Shown here piece by piece: positions 7,680-13,610 of a DNA stretch of 16,432 bases (the stretch's first letter is position 1; each line of letters opens with the position of its first letter). Where the stretch lies: assembly GCA_037439945.1 (NCBI GenBank), contig JBBIVA010000084.1, forward strand, positions 1-16,432, written 5' to 3'. Made by a program: the position numbers and the translations under genes. The DNA is from CALEUX01 sp037439945. GTDB lineage: Bacteria; Bacteroidota; Bacteroidia; Bacteroidales; Marinilabiliaceae. The notes under the pieces are model-generated. The model was given only the letters and a program-made list of their open reading frames with translations. It did not search any database and was not told where the DNA came from.

Positions 7680-8552
7680 ATGAATCCATTATTTGACATG
7701 TTTGAAGAGGATTATTCTAAAATGATGACATGGAACCCAACAATGACCCAACATGTATCATCAACTGCCGGATTAATTAAAAATATGTTTAGTTGTATTG
7801 ACTTAACATCTTTGAATACAACCGATAATAGTAATCAAATTGAAGAGTTTTGTGAGAAGGTATTACATTTTCCGGAACACTTTCCGGATATGCCGAATGT
7901 TGCAGCAGTTTGTGTTTACCCTGTGTTTGCATCTATACCAACCAAAGTATTAAAGGGCACAAAGGTTGAGAGGGCTGTTGTTTCTGCAGGATTTCCATCA
8001 TCGCAAACATTTTTGGATGTCAAAGTTGAAGAAACTAAAAAAGCTCTGTTTTTTGGAGCAAACGAAATTGATATTGTAATTTCGGTAGGAGAGTTTTTAG
8101 AGGGAAATTATGAGTTTGTAGGGGAAGAGATTAAAACCATCAAAGCCGCTATGGGTAAAGCTCATTTAAAGGTAATTATTGAATCAGGCACTCTTGCAAC
8201 TCCTGAAAATATTTGGAAAGCAAGTTTAATTGCAATGGAGTCGGGGGCTGATTTTATAAAAACTTCAACAGGAAAAACAACACCAGCTGCTACGCCTGAA
8301 GCAGCATGGGTAATGGCGCATGCAATTAAAGCGTTTGAAAAAAAGAACAAAAGGATGGTTGGTTTTAAACCCGCAGGTGGAATAGTAACAGTTGAGGATG
8401 CCAAATTATACTGGTGTATTATGGAAAAGGTGCTTGGTCAAAAATGGCTTCACCCATCGCTTTTTAGAATAGGGGCCAGTCGGCTGGCCAATAATTTGTT
8501 AACCGAACTTGAGGTTTTAAACGGCAGCAGTAAGGTGGTGAACTATTTTTAA
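7680..8552 (+). CDS. deoC: Deoxyribose-phosphate aldolase
   Basis: DeoC reversibly cleaves 2-deoxyribose 5-phosphate to glyceraldehyde 3-phosphate and acetaldehyde, the last step of deoxynucleoside catabolism. The class I aldolase residues are visible: the Schiff-base lysine K194 in FIKTSTGK, K230 in GFKPAGG, and D131 in NEIDIVIS. At 290 residues it is longer than the roughly 250-260 of E. coli. The extra length lies in an N-terminal extension of about 35 residues before CIDLTSLN. The extension has no obvious signal or membrane segment. The gene follows the MazG-like gene after 24 bp and ends before a strong hairpin terminator, so it is the likely distal gene of the dtd operon. Confidence 0.95.
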   Translation: MNPLFDMFEEDYSKMMTWNPTMTQHVSSTAGLIKNMFSCIDLTSLNTTDNSNQIEEFCEKVLHFPEHFPDMPNVAAVCVYPVFASIPTKVLKGTKVERAVVSAGFPSSQTFLDVKVEETKKALFFGANEIDIVISVGEFLEGNYEFVGEEIKTIKAAMGKAHLKVIIESGTLATPENIWKASLIAMESGADFIKTSTGKTTPAATPEAAWVMAHAIKAFEKKNKRMVGFKPAGGIVTVEDAKLYWCIMEKVLGQKWLHPSLFRIGASRLANNLLTELEVLNGSSKVVNYF

Positions 8553-8620
8553 TCCCGAAAAACAGGTTAAAATTAATAGAGATAAAATTATTAATAAAAC
8601 AGATTATTTAGATTAAAATA

Positions 8621-8657
8621 AAACGCGGAAAGATTTTTTTCTAATCTTTTCGCGTTT
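8621..8657. terminator. Hairpin terminator between deoC and the polyprenyl synthase gene
   Basis: A 15-bp stem (AAACGCGGAAAGATT at 8621-8635 pairing with 8643-8657, with a single G-U pair on the plus strand) encloses a 7-nt loop. It is followed by CTTTATTATT and preceded by A-rich sequence. Lying between two convergent genes, it could stop transcription from both sides. Confidence 0.85.
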
Positions 8658-8750
8658 CTTTATTATTAATTTAATAGTATTTTAAAATTGATTATTAAAA
8701 ATTGCCATTAAAAATTAGTTCAATATTATTGAATGTGTCGTTTTTCCTTT

Positions 8751-9725
8751 TTAGCTGTTCCTGTTAATGGTAAAATAAACCAATTCCTTTAATGCGTCAC
8801 GGGCTTCACTTTCAGGGTAAGAATCAATCACATTAAGTGCTTTGTCGCGGTATTCATCCATTTTTTGTCGGGCATAAAGTAATCCTCCGTTATCTTTAAC
8901 CATCTGCCTTATTGGCGCAATTTTTCGTTCATTTCTATGATGGCGCTGGATGGTACTAAGAACAGCCCGGCGTTCAGAGGTGTTTAAAGTATTTAATACA
9001 TGTATTAGCGGAAGAGTAATTTTTTTTTCCTTTAAATCATTACCGGCTGGTTTACCAGCAAAGTTGGTTTTTTCATAATCAAGCAGGTCATCACGGATCT
9101 GAAATGCCATTCCAAGATATTCACCAAACAGGTGCATTTTTTGTATATGTTCATCACTTGCACCTACCGAATAGGCACCAGCTTTGGTACAGGCAGCTAT
9201 CAGAGTGGCGGTTTTTTTACGGATCACATCATAATAAATATCTTCAGTAATATTTAAGCGGCGTGATTTTTCAAACTGAAGGAGCTCTCCTTCACTCATT
9301 TCCCTAACTGCATCTGAGACAACTTCCAAAACTCCAATCTGCTTGGTTTTTAATGCATTAATCAATCCGGTTGAAAGAAAATAGTCACCAACCAATACAG
9401 CAATTTTTGAACGCCATAAAGCATTAATTGAAAAAAAGCCCCGGCGTTGATACGTTTCATCAACTACGTCATCGTGAATTAGTGTGGCAGTATGTAAAAG
9501 TTCTATTAAACTTGCAGCCGAAAAAGTTGCATCAGAAATATTGCCGTTCAATCGAGCAGAGAGAAAGACTAAAATTGGACGCATTTGCTTACCCTTGCGT
9601 CTTAAAACATAATTTGTTATTAATGCAAGTAATGGAATTTTTGTGTTGAGTTGTGTTTTAAAATAGCTCTCAAATTCCTTCATTTCTTTTTCAATGGGAG
9701 CTTTTATTTTCGATAAATTACTCAT
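8751..9725 (-). CDS. Long-chain polyprenyl diphosphate synthase (trans-isoprenyl synthase family)
   Basis: The enzyme condenses isopentenyl diphosphate onto an allylic primer to make a long all-trans chain, most likely the menaquinone side chain in a bacterium of this group. The 324-residue protein shows GKQMRP (residues 45-50, substrate binding), the first aspartate-rich motif DDVVD (85-89) and the second, DDLLD (212-216). The residues before the first motif, LLHTATLIHDDVVD, resemble octaprenyl/solanesyl synthases (IspB type) rather than the short-chain farnesyl synthases. The exact product length is not readable. The gene is convergent with the deoC operon and has the 1.26-kb gene-free region upstream of its start. 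Confidence 0.93.
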   Translation of the reverse strand: MSNLSKIKAPIEKEMKEFESYFKTQLNTKIPLLALITNYVLRRKGKQMRPILVFLSARLNGNISDATFSAASLIELLHTATLIHDDVVDETYQRRGFFSINALWRSKIAVLVGDYFLSTGLINALKTKQIGVLEVVSDAVREMSEGELLQFEKSRRLNITEDIYYDVIRKKTATLIAACTKAGAYSVGASDEHIQKMHLFGEYLGMAFQIRDDLLDYEKTNFAGKPAGNDLKEKKITLPLIHVLNTLNTSERRAVLSTIQRHHRNERKIAPIRQMVKDNGGLLYARQKMDEYRDKALNVIDSYPESEARDALKELVYFTINRNS

Positions 9726-9860
9726 GCCTTATTTTCTCAACAAATAATAGTAAAAAAAAAATTAATCACACCTTTTCAAAGATGTCACAATAATCCATGA
9801 TAATTATAAATTAAGCCTGTAAAAACATATTAAACTGATAATAAATTTTAATTAATATCC

Positions 9861-9896
9861 AGAAACAATCGTTTCTTGTTGGGTATCAACAACAAG
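9861..9896. repeat. Two overlapping small hairpins
   Basis: AGAAAC-AATC-GTTTCT (9861-9876) is a 6-bp stem with a 4-nt loop. CTTGTTG (9875-9881) pairs with CAACAAG (9890-9896) around an 8-nt loop. They overlap by two bases, so they could be alternative structures. They lie about 140-170 bp upstream of the polyprenyl synthase start on its strand. Function is unknown. Confidence 0.4.
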
Positions 9897-10144
9897 TGTT
9901 TTTGGTTTAATAAAAAATCGGCAAATATAACAGCGGTTAATTTATTTAATACTTTCCCTGCTTAAACAGGTTTAATTTCATTTTATTCAAAAATAAGAAA
10001 TAGAATTGATTAATGTGATAAATTACATATTTCATCTTGTTTAATATTCATTTTGGTTATATTTTCATACAAGGTATTCAGGGATAAAAGGTAATTGTAA
10101 AGTTTAATCTAAACAAAGCATTTAGCACCAATATATATTTTCGT

Positions 10145-10364
10145 TCACTACTATCCGAAAAAAAGTTGTTTTGTCCCTAACGGGACAAAAGTTAAATTCT
10201 CAATTAAGTGTTTTACCGATCTTTAGTCCCTAACGGTACTGTGCCGTCAGGTACAGATTATCGGTAAAGATGAATCGACCCCGATTTTCAGTATTGTCCT
10301 GTAGGGACACCTCAATAAGTCGGCATTATAGCATCTTATCGAAAAATTTATCGGACAGTAGTGA
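10145..10364. mobile_element. MITE-like non-autonomous element with terminal inverted repeats
   Basis: The left end TCACTACTATCCGA (10145-10158) and the right end TCGGACAGTAGTGA (10351-10364) are inverted repeats matching at 13 of 14 positions. Each is directly flanked by the 7-bp direct repeat TTTTCGT (10138-10144 and 10365-10371), the expected target-site duplication. The 220-bp interior has no transposase. It is built of hairpins: TTTTGTCCC-TAAC-GGGACAAAA (10169-10190); a degenerate copy near 10226-10237; a long stem 10212-10220/10260-10268 enclosing CTGTGCC-GTCA-GGTACAG (10239-10256); and GTCCT-GTA-GGGAC (10296-10308). The transposase family that would mobilise it cannot be named from this window. 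Confidence 0.75.
10169..10190. repeat. REP-like hairpin inside the MITE-like element
   Basis: TTTTGTCCC and GGGACAAAA form a perfect 9-bp stem with loop TAAC. A run of T or A on the outer side of each arm would also let it act as a bidirectional terminator. Two degenerate relatives occur within the same element. Confidence 0.7.
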
Positions 10365-10500
10365 TTTTCGTTTTCAAAAATGAAATTATGCGTTACGGAA
10401 TAAAATTGGTATATCGATTTTTTAAGTTAAGACGGATAATATGAGCAAGAACAGAGTCTTCTTTAAATGGTTTAATATTATTAATTTTTTTACACCAGCG

Positions 10501-10521
10501 TTTATTCTGAAAGAGAATAAA
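10501..10521. repeat. AT-rich hairpin
   Basis: TTTATTCT (10501-10508) and AGAATAAA (10514-10521) form a perfect 8-bp stem with loop GAAAG. No gene ends close by, so a terminator role is not obvious. Confidence 0.4.
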
Positions 10522-10571
10522 AGCTTTTCAGATTGGCAATGAAACTTGTTTTATCTGGTTATAGAATAATT

Positions 10572-10622
10572 AACACGGATTAGTCATTAGAAAGGCAATG
10601 AACTAATGACTTAGCCAGGATT
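10572..10622 (+). repeat. Interspersed palindromic repeat, copy 1
   Basis: This 51-bp segment matches 16382-16432 with three mismatches (10575, 10608 and 10617). AGTCATTAG (10582-10590) pairs perfectly with CTAATGACT (10603-10611) around a 12-nt loop. The outer stem seen in copy 2 is broken here by two mismatches. The two copies share orientation and flank the arsR-queD-esterase-polA segment. Copy 2 is cut by the window end, so the full repeat length is unknown. Confidence 0.8.
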
Positions 10623-10627
10623 AACCC

Positions 10628-10643
10628 TACCGAATAGTCGGTA
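10628..10643. repeat. Small hairpin next to the palindromic repeat
   Basis: TACCGA-ATAG-TCGGTA is a perfect 6-bp stem with a 4-nt loop. It starts 5 bp after repeat copy 1, so it may belong to the same element. Confidence 0.4.
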
Positions 10644-10654
10644 CAGGCTGCTTT

Positions 10655-10704
10655 AGAAAAACTTAATTTGTAAGCATTTCTGATTACAAATTTTAAGTTT
10701 TTCT
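10655..10704. repeat. Long hairpin (19-nt arm) of unknown role
   Basis: AGAAAAACTTAATTTGTAA (10655-10673) is complementary to 10684-10704 apart from a 2-nt bulge in the right arm. The loop is 10 nt. This is the longest stem in the window. It is AT-rich, has no ORF around it and is not next to a gene end. Confidence 0.7.
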
Positions 10705-10756
10705 TTAGCGATTTGTCAAAATAGAAGGCATGTAATCAATAACTTAAGACTAATAA

Positions 10757-10779
10757 TTTCTAATGACGGTCATTAGAAA
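10757..10779. repeat. Near-perfect palindrome sharing a motif with the interspersed repeat
   Basis: TTTCTAATGAC-G-GTCATTAGAAA is an 11-bp inverted repeat with a single central base. Its right arm GTCATTAGAAA is identical to 10583-10593 in repeat copy 1 and to 16393-16403 in copy 2, so it is probably related to that repeat family. Confidence 0.65.
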
Positions 10780-10811
10780 AAATGGCTAAAGACAAATTTG
10801 GGATTAATTAT

Positions 10812-10843
10812 GATATTTCCAATGCAGGATTTCTAGAAATATC
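10812..10843. repeat. Inverted repeat with internal 12-bp palindrome
   Basis: GATATTTC (10812-10819) pairs with GAAATATC (10836-10843). Between and overlapping them is the perfect palindrome ATTTCTAGAAAT (10829-10840). The two structures exclude each other. The site is about 150 bp before arsR and might be an operator, but no protein can be assigned. Confidence 0.35.
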
Positions 10844-10921
10844 GAAGCCAATATCATATAGAGTACATCTAAATATTTATATGTTTTGCCAACTAATTTA
10901 AGTTCCTGAAATTTTTATTTT

Positions 10922-10929
10922 TATCTTTG
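10922..10929 (+). promoter_or_regulatory. Likely Bacteroidetes -7 promoter box for arsR-queD
   Basis: TATCTTTG matches TAnnTTTG and lies 59 bp before the arsR start. It would start transcription near 10936. No TTTG is found at the usual -33 spacing; the nearest is at 10885-10888, which is too far. The call is therefore on the -7 element and position only. Confidence 0.45.
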
Positions 10930-10956
10930 AAGTCTAAAAAAAGCGAGGGCTAATTA

Positions 10957-10992
10957 ATGACCAAATATTACAAATATCTTTTTCCCGGATGA
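10957..10992 (+). CDS. Possible 11-codon leader peptide upstream of arsR
   Basis: A short frame encodes MTKYYKYLFPG. It has a GAGGG purine-rich site 7 nt before its ATG (10945-10949). Its TGA (10990-10992) overlaps the arsR ATG as ATGA, the arrangement typical of translational coupling. It lies about 20 nt after the transcription start predicted from the -7 box. Such a short frame can arise by chance. Only the combination of spacing, overlap and promoter position makes it worth listing. Confidence 0.3.
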   Translation: MTKYYKYLFPG

Positions 10993-11309
10993 AAACACTT
11001 TCACAAGAAATTAAAATCAAGGATCTTGACCCGGATATGCTTGAAAAGGCGGCTAGTATGTTAAAAGCAATAGCCCACCCACTTCGTATCGCCATTCTTT
11101 CACATCTTGAAGATGGAAACAAAATGACTGTTACAGAAATACATGGGGTATTAAACATTGAGCAATCAACAGCATCGCATCATTTGGGGATATTAAAAGA
11201 TAAAGGGGTACTTTCGTCACAACGCGACGGAAAAAACACATATTATTTTTTAAGACACGATAGTTTGAAAAACATTGTTGACTGCGTGAGTAAATGTTCG
11301 GTAAAATAA
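10989..11309 (+). CDS. ArsR-family winged-helix transcriptional regulator
   Basis: This is a 106-residue DNA-binding regulator of the ArsR/SmtB fold. The core starts with LKAIAHPLRIAILSHL (residues 25-40). It is followed by the helix-turn-helix with recognition helix EQSTASHHLGILKDKG (58-73) and the wing SSQRDGKNTYYFL (76-88). The classical metal site CxC in the third helix is absent. There is a CxxxC pair, C99 and C103, in the C-terminal helix. This could bind metal or sense redox state, but may be incidental. Its signal is therefore unknown. The gene lies 34 bp before queD on the same strand, so it may be co-transcribed with it and possibly autoregulate the pair. Its start overlaps a possible leader ORF. 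Confidence 0.88.
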   Translation: MKTLSQEIKIKDLDPDMLEKAASMLKAIAHPLRIAILSHLEDGNKMTVTEIHGVLNIEQSTASHHLGILKDKGVLSSQRDGKNTYYFLRHDSLKNIVDCVSKCSVK

Positions 11310-11330
11310 TTTTTGGTTTAGGATCTAACA

Positions 11331-11336
11331 GAGGAG
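11331..11336 (+). promoter_or_regulatory. Strong Shine-Dalgarno site of queD
   Basis: GAGGAG ends 7 nt before the queD ATG (11344). A clear Shine-Dalgarno is uncommon in this window, where most genes have none, so queD may be translated more efficiently or independently of arsR. Confidence 0.6.
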
Positions 11337-11343
11337 ATATACA

Positions 11344-11793
11344 ATGTCAAAAGTCAGGCTGACTAAGGAGTTTAGGTTTGAGATGGCGCATGCCTTATGG
11401 AATTACGATGGACTTTGCCGGAATATTCATGGCCACTCATACATTTTGCAGGTTACAATTATTGGAGAACCGGTGTCGGACATGGATAATCCAAAGCTCG
11501 GAATGGTTATGGATTTCGGTGTTTTAAAAGATCTGGTACGGAAGGAAATCGTTAAACCACTTGACCACGCAATAGTTGTATACAATAAAATACCACAATC
11601 GCATATCGAAAGTTTAGGGCAAATGAGCAACAAGGTGGTACCAGTTAATTATCAGCCCACCTGTGAAAATTTACTAATCGACTTTGCTGAAAGATTAATG
11701 AATAAACTTCCGGAGGATGTTAAGCTTTTCAGCTTAAAACTGCACGAAACCGGAAGTTCTTTTGCTGAGTGGTTTGCCTCTGATAATGTATAA
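11344..11793 (+). CDS. queD: 6-carboxy-5,6,7,8-tetrahydropterin synthase (QueD)
   Basis: QueD converts 7,8-dihydroneopterin triphosphate to 6-carboxytetrahydropterin, the second step towards the 7-deazaguanine precursor preQ0 and the tRNA base queuosine. The 149-residue protein has the zinc-binding histidines H16, H29 and H31. The CxxxHGH motif (C25 to H31, LCRNIHGH) carries the nucleophilic cysteine. It also has LDHAI with H75, PTCEN near residue 110, and HETGSSFAEW with E135. The CxxxHGH and PTxEN motifs favour QueD over eukaryotic-type pyruvoyl tetrahydropterin synthase. The start is supported by GAGGAG 7 nt upstream. The other queuosine genes (queC, queE, folE) are not in the window. A perfect hairpin terminator lies 54 bp after the stop. 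Confidence 0.93.
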   Translation: MSKVRLTKEFRFEMAHALWNYDGLCRNIHGHSYILQVTIIGEPVSDMDNPKLGMVMDFGVLKDLVRKEIVKPLDHAIVVYNKIPQSHIESLGQMSNKVVPVNYQPTCENLLIDFAERLMNKLPEDVKLFSLKLHETGSSFAEWFASDNV

Positions 11794-11847
11794 TAATTAC
11801 CATAAATATCGAGTACTTTTCATAGCCGGGATTAAATAACAGGTGGT

Positions 11848-11877
11848 AAAGGTTCATTTGACCCATGAACCTTTTTT
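11848..11877 (+). terminator. Rho-independent terminator after queD
   Basis: AAAGGTTCAT (11848-11857) and ATGAACCTTT (11865-11874) form a perfect 10-bp stem around a 7-nt loop. The stem runs directly into more T residues, giving six Ts in all. It closes the arsR-queD transcript. Confidence 0.88.
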
Positions 11878-11995
11878 CATTCCTGCAATTTATAATTATA
11901 TTTAAGGCTGTTTGGCTAAAAGTAGCCCAAATTACTGCAAATTCAGGGTTATACAATTGTGTAATATTACATGGTCAATCCCTGTTAAATAAAAT

Positions 11996-12010
11996 TTTGT
12001 GTTACACAAA
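11996..12010. promoter_or_regulatory. Possible operator palindrome upstream of the esterase gene
   Basis: TTTGTGT-T-ACACAAA is a perfect 7-bp inverted repeat with one central base, 150 bp before the esterase start. A related half-site TTGTGTAA occurs at 11958-11965. The size and symmetry suit a dimeric regulator, but none can be assigned. Confidence 0.3.
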
Positions 12011-12160
12011 TTCTGATTCCCGGCACAAAGTATTTATCAAATAGCTGCTTTTTATTAAACCAAATGCAGACCTTTAAACTTATTGCCCGATAAACATTTA
12101 TGTTATAAAGTCAGTTAGAAGGAGATTAAAATTAAGCATCAACAAATAATTTTAAATTTT

Positions 12161-13420
12161 ATGATTTCAGGTAAAAAAAAATCCAGGGGCATACCAGGTA
12201 TTACAAAAGCGCTGATTTGTTATGTTTTGTTATTTTGGCTCAATTCATCTTTAGTATTTCCCCAAAGCAAATGGGTAGGAACATGGAGTACAGCCCCACA
12301 GCTCGTTGAACCTCATAACTTACCGCCCAAACCCGGATTATCAAATAATTCTTTGCGGCAAATTGTAAAAGTTTCTATTGGCGGCAATGTTTTAAGAGTC
12401 AGGTTTTCAAATGAATTCAGCTCTTCACCAGTAACAATTAAAGAAGCAAATATAGCATTGTCAACCGGAGAAGGTAAAATAGATATATTAACCCTTACCG
12501 GGATAAAATTCAATAAATGCAGCGAAGTGATTATGCAACCCGGCACCAATATTACCTCCGACCCGGTAAAGTTCAACTTAAAACCCCGAACAGAAGTGGC
12601 TATTACAATTTATTTCGGGGAAACTTCAACTGATGTTACTGGCCATCCGGGGTCACGAACAACATCATATCTACTTGAAGGAAAAAACATTAATAGTGCT
12701 GAATTTGCCAACGCGGTAACTGTTGACCGTTGGTTTGTTATTAATGGTATCGATGTTAAGTCGTCAAAAAAAACCGGAGCAATTGTAATACTCGGAAATT
12801 CCATAACTGACGGAAGAGGCTCGGGAACCAATAAGCAAAACCGTTGGCCCGACATTTTGGCCGGACGCCTTCTTGAGAATGAGAAAACCCAAAATGTAGC
12901 AGTTCTGAATCAGGGAATAGGAGGTAATTGTGTGCTTAAAAAGTGTCTTGGCCCGGCGGGAATTGACAGGTTTGAGCGTGATATACTTTCGGCCCCCGGT
13001 GCCCGTTGGATGATAATTTTTGAAGCAATCAATGATATCGGCCAATCTCCCGATAGTATTTCTGCCATGAAGGTGGCCACCGATTTGATTAATGCATATA
13101 AGGGAATGATAGAGAAGGGGCGCTCCAGGGGAATGATAGTTTATGGAGCAACAATTTTACCATTTAAAGAATCATCCTACTATTCGGAATTTAGGGAAGC
13201 CGCCAGGCAAATCGTTAACAATTGGATAAGAAACAGTAATAGTTTTGATGCGGTAATCGATTTTGATCTGGCTATGCAAAGCAGGGACAACCCATTGAAA
13301 TTAATTGATAACGCCCATACCGGTGATTACCTTCATCCTAATGAAACAGGTTATCGCATAATGGGTGATTTTATTGACCTTAAACTTTTCGAAACAGGAA
13401 AAAATAGTATAACGAAATGA
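12161..13420 (+). CDS. Secreted SGNH/GDSL-family hydrolase (esterase/lipase-like)
   Basis: A 419-residue protein with an N-terminal export signal: a basic start (GKKKSRG), a hydrophobic stretch ALICYVLLFWLNSSLVF at about residues 17-33, then a likely cleavage near PQS. It begins maturity with WVGTWSTAP, a pattern seen in secreted SGNH esterases. An N-terminal beta-rich part (about 40-200) precedes the SGNH domain. That domain has the nucleophile S214 in GNSITDG, a glycine of block II in NQGIGGN, N291 in EAINDIG and the D389-x-x-H392 pair in DYLHPNE. All four catalytic blocks are therefore present. Block I reads GNS rather than GDS. Substrate is unknown; polysaccharide ester or lipid ester are the usual options. 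It stands alone between a terminator and polA, with no sugar-utilisation genes around it. Confidence 0.88.
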   Translation: MISGKKKSRGIPGITKALICYVLLFWLNSSLVFPQSKWVGTWSTAPQLVEPHNLPPKPGLSNNSLRQIVKVSIGGNVLRVRFSNEFSSSPVTIKEANIALSTGEGKIDILTLTGIKFNKCSEVIMQPGTNITSDPVKFNLKPRTEVAITIYFGETSTDVTGHPGSRTTSYLLEGKNINSAEFANAVTVDRWFVINGIDVKSSKKTGAIVILGNSITDGRGSGTNKQNRWPDILAGRLLENEKTQNVAVLNQGIGGNCVLKKCLGPAGIDRFERDILSAPGARWMIIFEAINDIGQSPDSISAMKVATDLINAYKGMIEKGRSRGMIVYGATILPFKESSYYSEFREAARQIVNNWIRNSNSFDAVIDFDLAMQSRDNPLKLIDNAHTGDYLHPNETGYRIMGDFIDLKLFETGKNSITK

Positions 13421-13610
13421 ATATTACTTTTATATGTCGATTTTACGAAAGCAAAAAACAAGGTTAAGCATTGTAAATTATCAAATAGTCAATGAGATAT
13501 AAAACCAAGAAATAATCAGGTTTAATAAGCCGCCTTGTATGATATAATAAGTAACTAAGTTAGTTTTTAACCTGAAATCATAATTAACAGGCTTAATTTC
13601 AATATATAAT

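Larger units (their letters stand above)
9726..10988. other. 1.26-kb gene-free region rich in repeats and hairpins
   Basis: No convincing coding sequence is present. From left to right it holds two small adjacent hairpins at 9861-9896 and a MITE-like element at 10145-10364. After these come hairpins at 10501-10521, 10628-10643 and 10655-10704, with a copy of an interspersed palindromic repeat at 10572-10622. A near-perfect palindrome at 10757-10779, a stem at 10812-10843 and the arsR leader follow. The segment 9897-10137 shows nothing beyond AT-rich sequence. A structured RNA or decayed mobile DNA are both possible. Confidence 0.7.
11794..12160. other. Intergenic region between queD and the esterase gene
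   Basis: This 367-bp stretch contains the queD terminator and then an AT-rich region with two palindrome-like sites: a 16-bp imperfect one at 11950-11965 (TTATACAATTGTGTAA) and a perfect one at 11996-12010. A purine-rich AAGGAG occurs at 12119-12124, too far (36 nt) from the ATG at 12161 to be its ribosome site. No TAnnTTTG box and no small gene are evident. Confidence 0.5.

Noticed and set aside
9922..9929. TATATTTG on the minus strand as -7 box of the polyprenyl synthase gene
   Set aside because: It matches TAnnTTTG but lies about 200 bp upstream of the start and has no -33 partner at usable spacing.
10270..10383. 37-codon ORF in the MITE-like element, running past its right end
   Set aside because: It spans hairpins and the element boundary, has no ribosome site and no recognisable motif; chance is the better explanation.
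10572..10780. CRISPR array from the repeated GTCATTAGAAA motif
   Set aside because: The motif occurs in both orientations with irregular spacing and no regular spacer length; no cas gene is present.
11331..11343. Vector-like ribosome site GAGGAGATATACA before queD
   Set aside because: It resembles the T7 gene 10 leader used in expression plasmids, but the flanking DNA is continuous native-looking genome sequence, so it is taken as coincidence and not contamination.
12131..12160. Upstream ATT start for the esterase, 6 nt after AAGGAG
   Set aside because: The frame is open, but ATT starts are very rare and the ATG at 12161 already gives a complete signal peptide.
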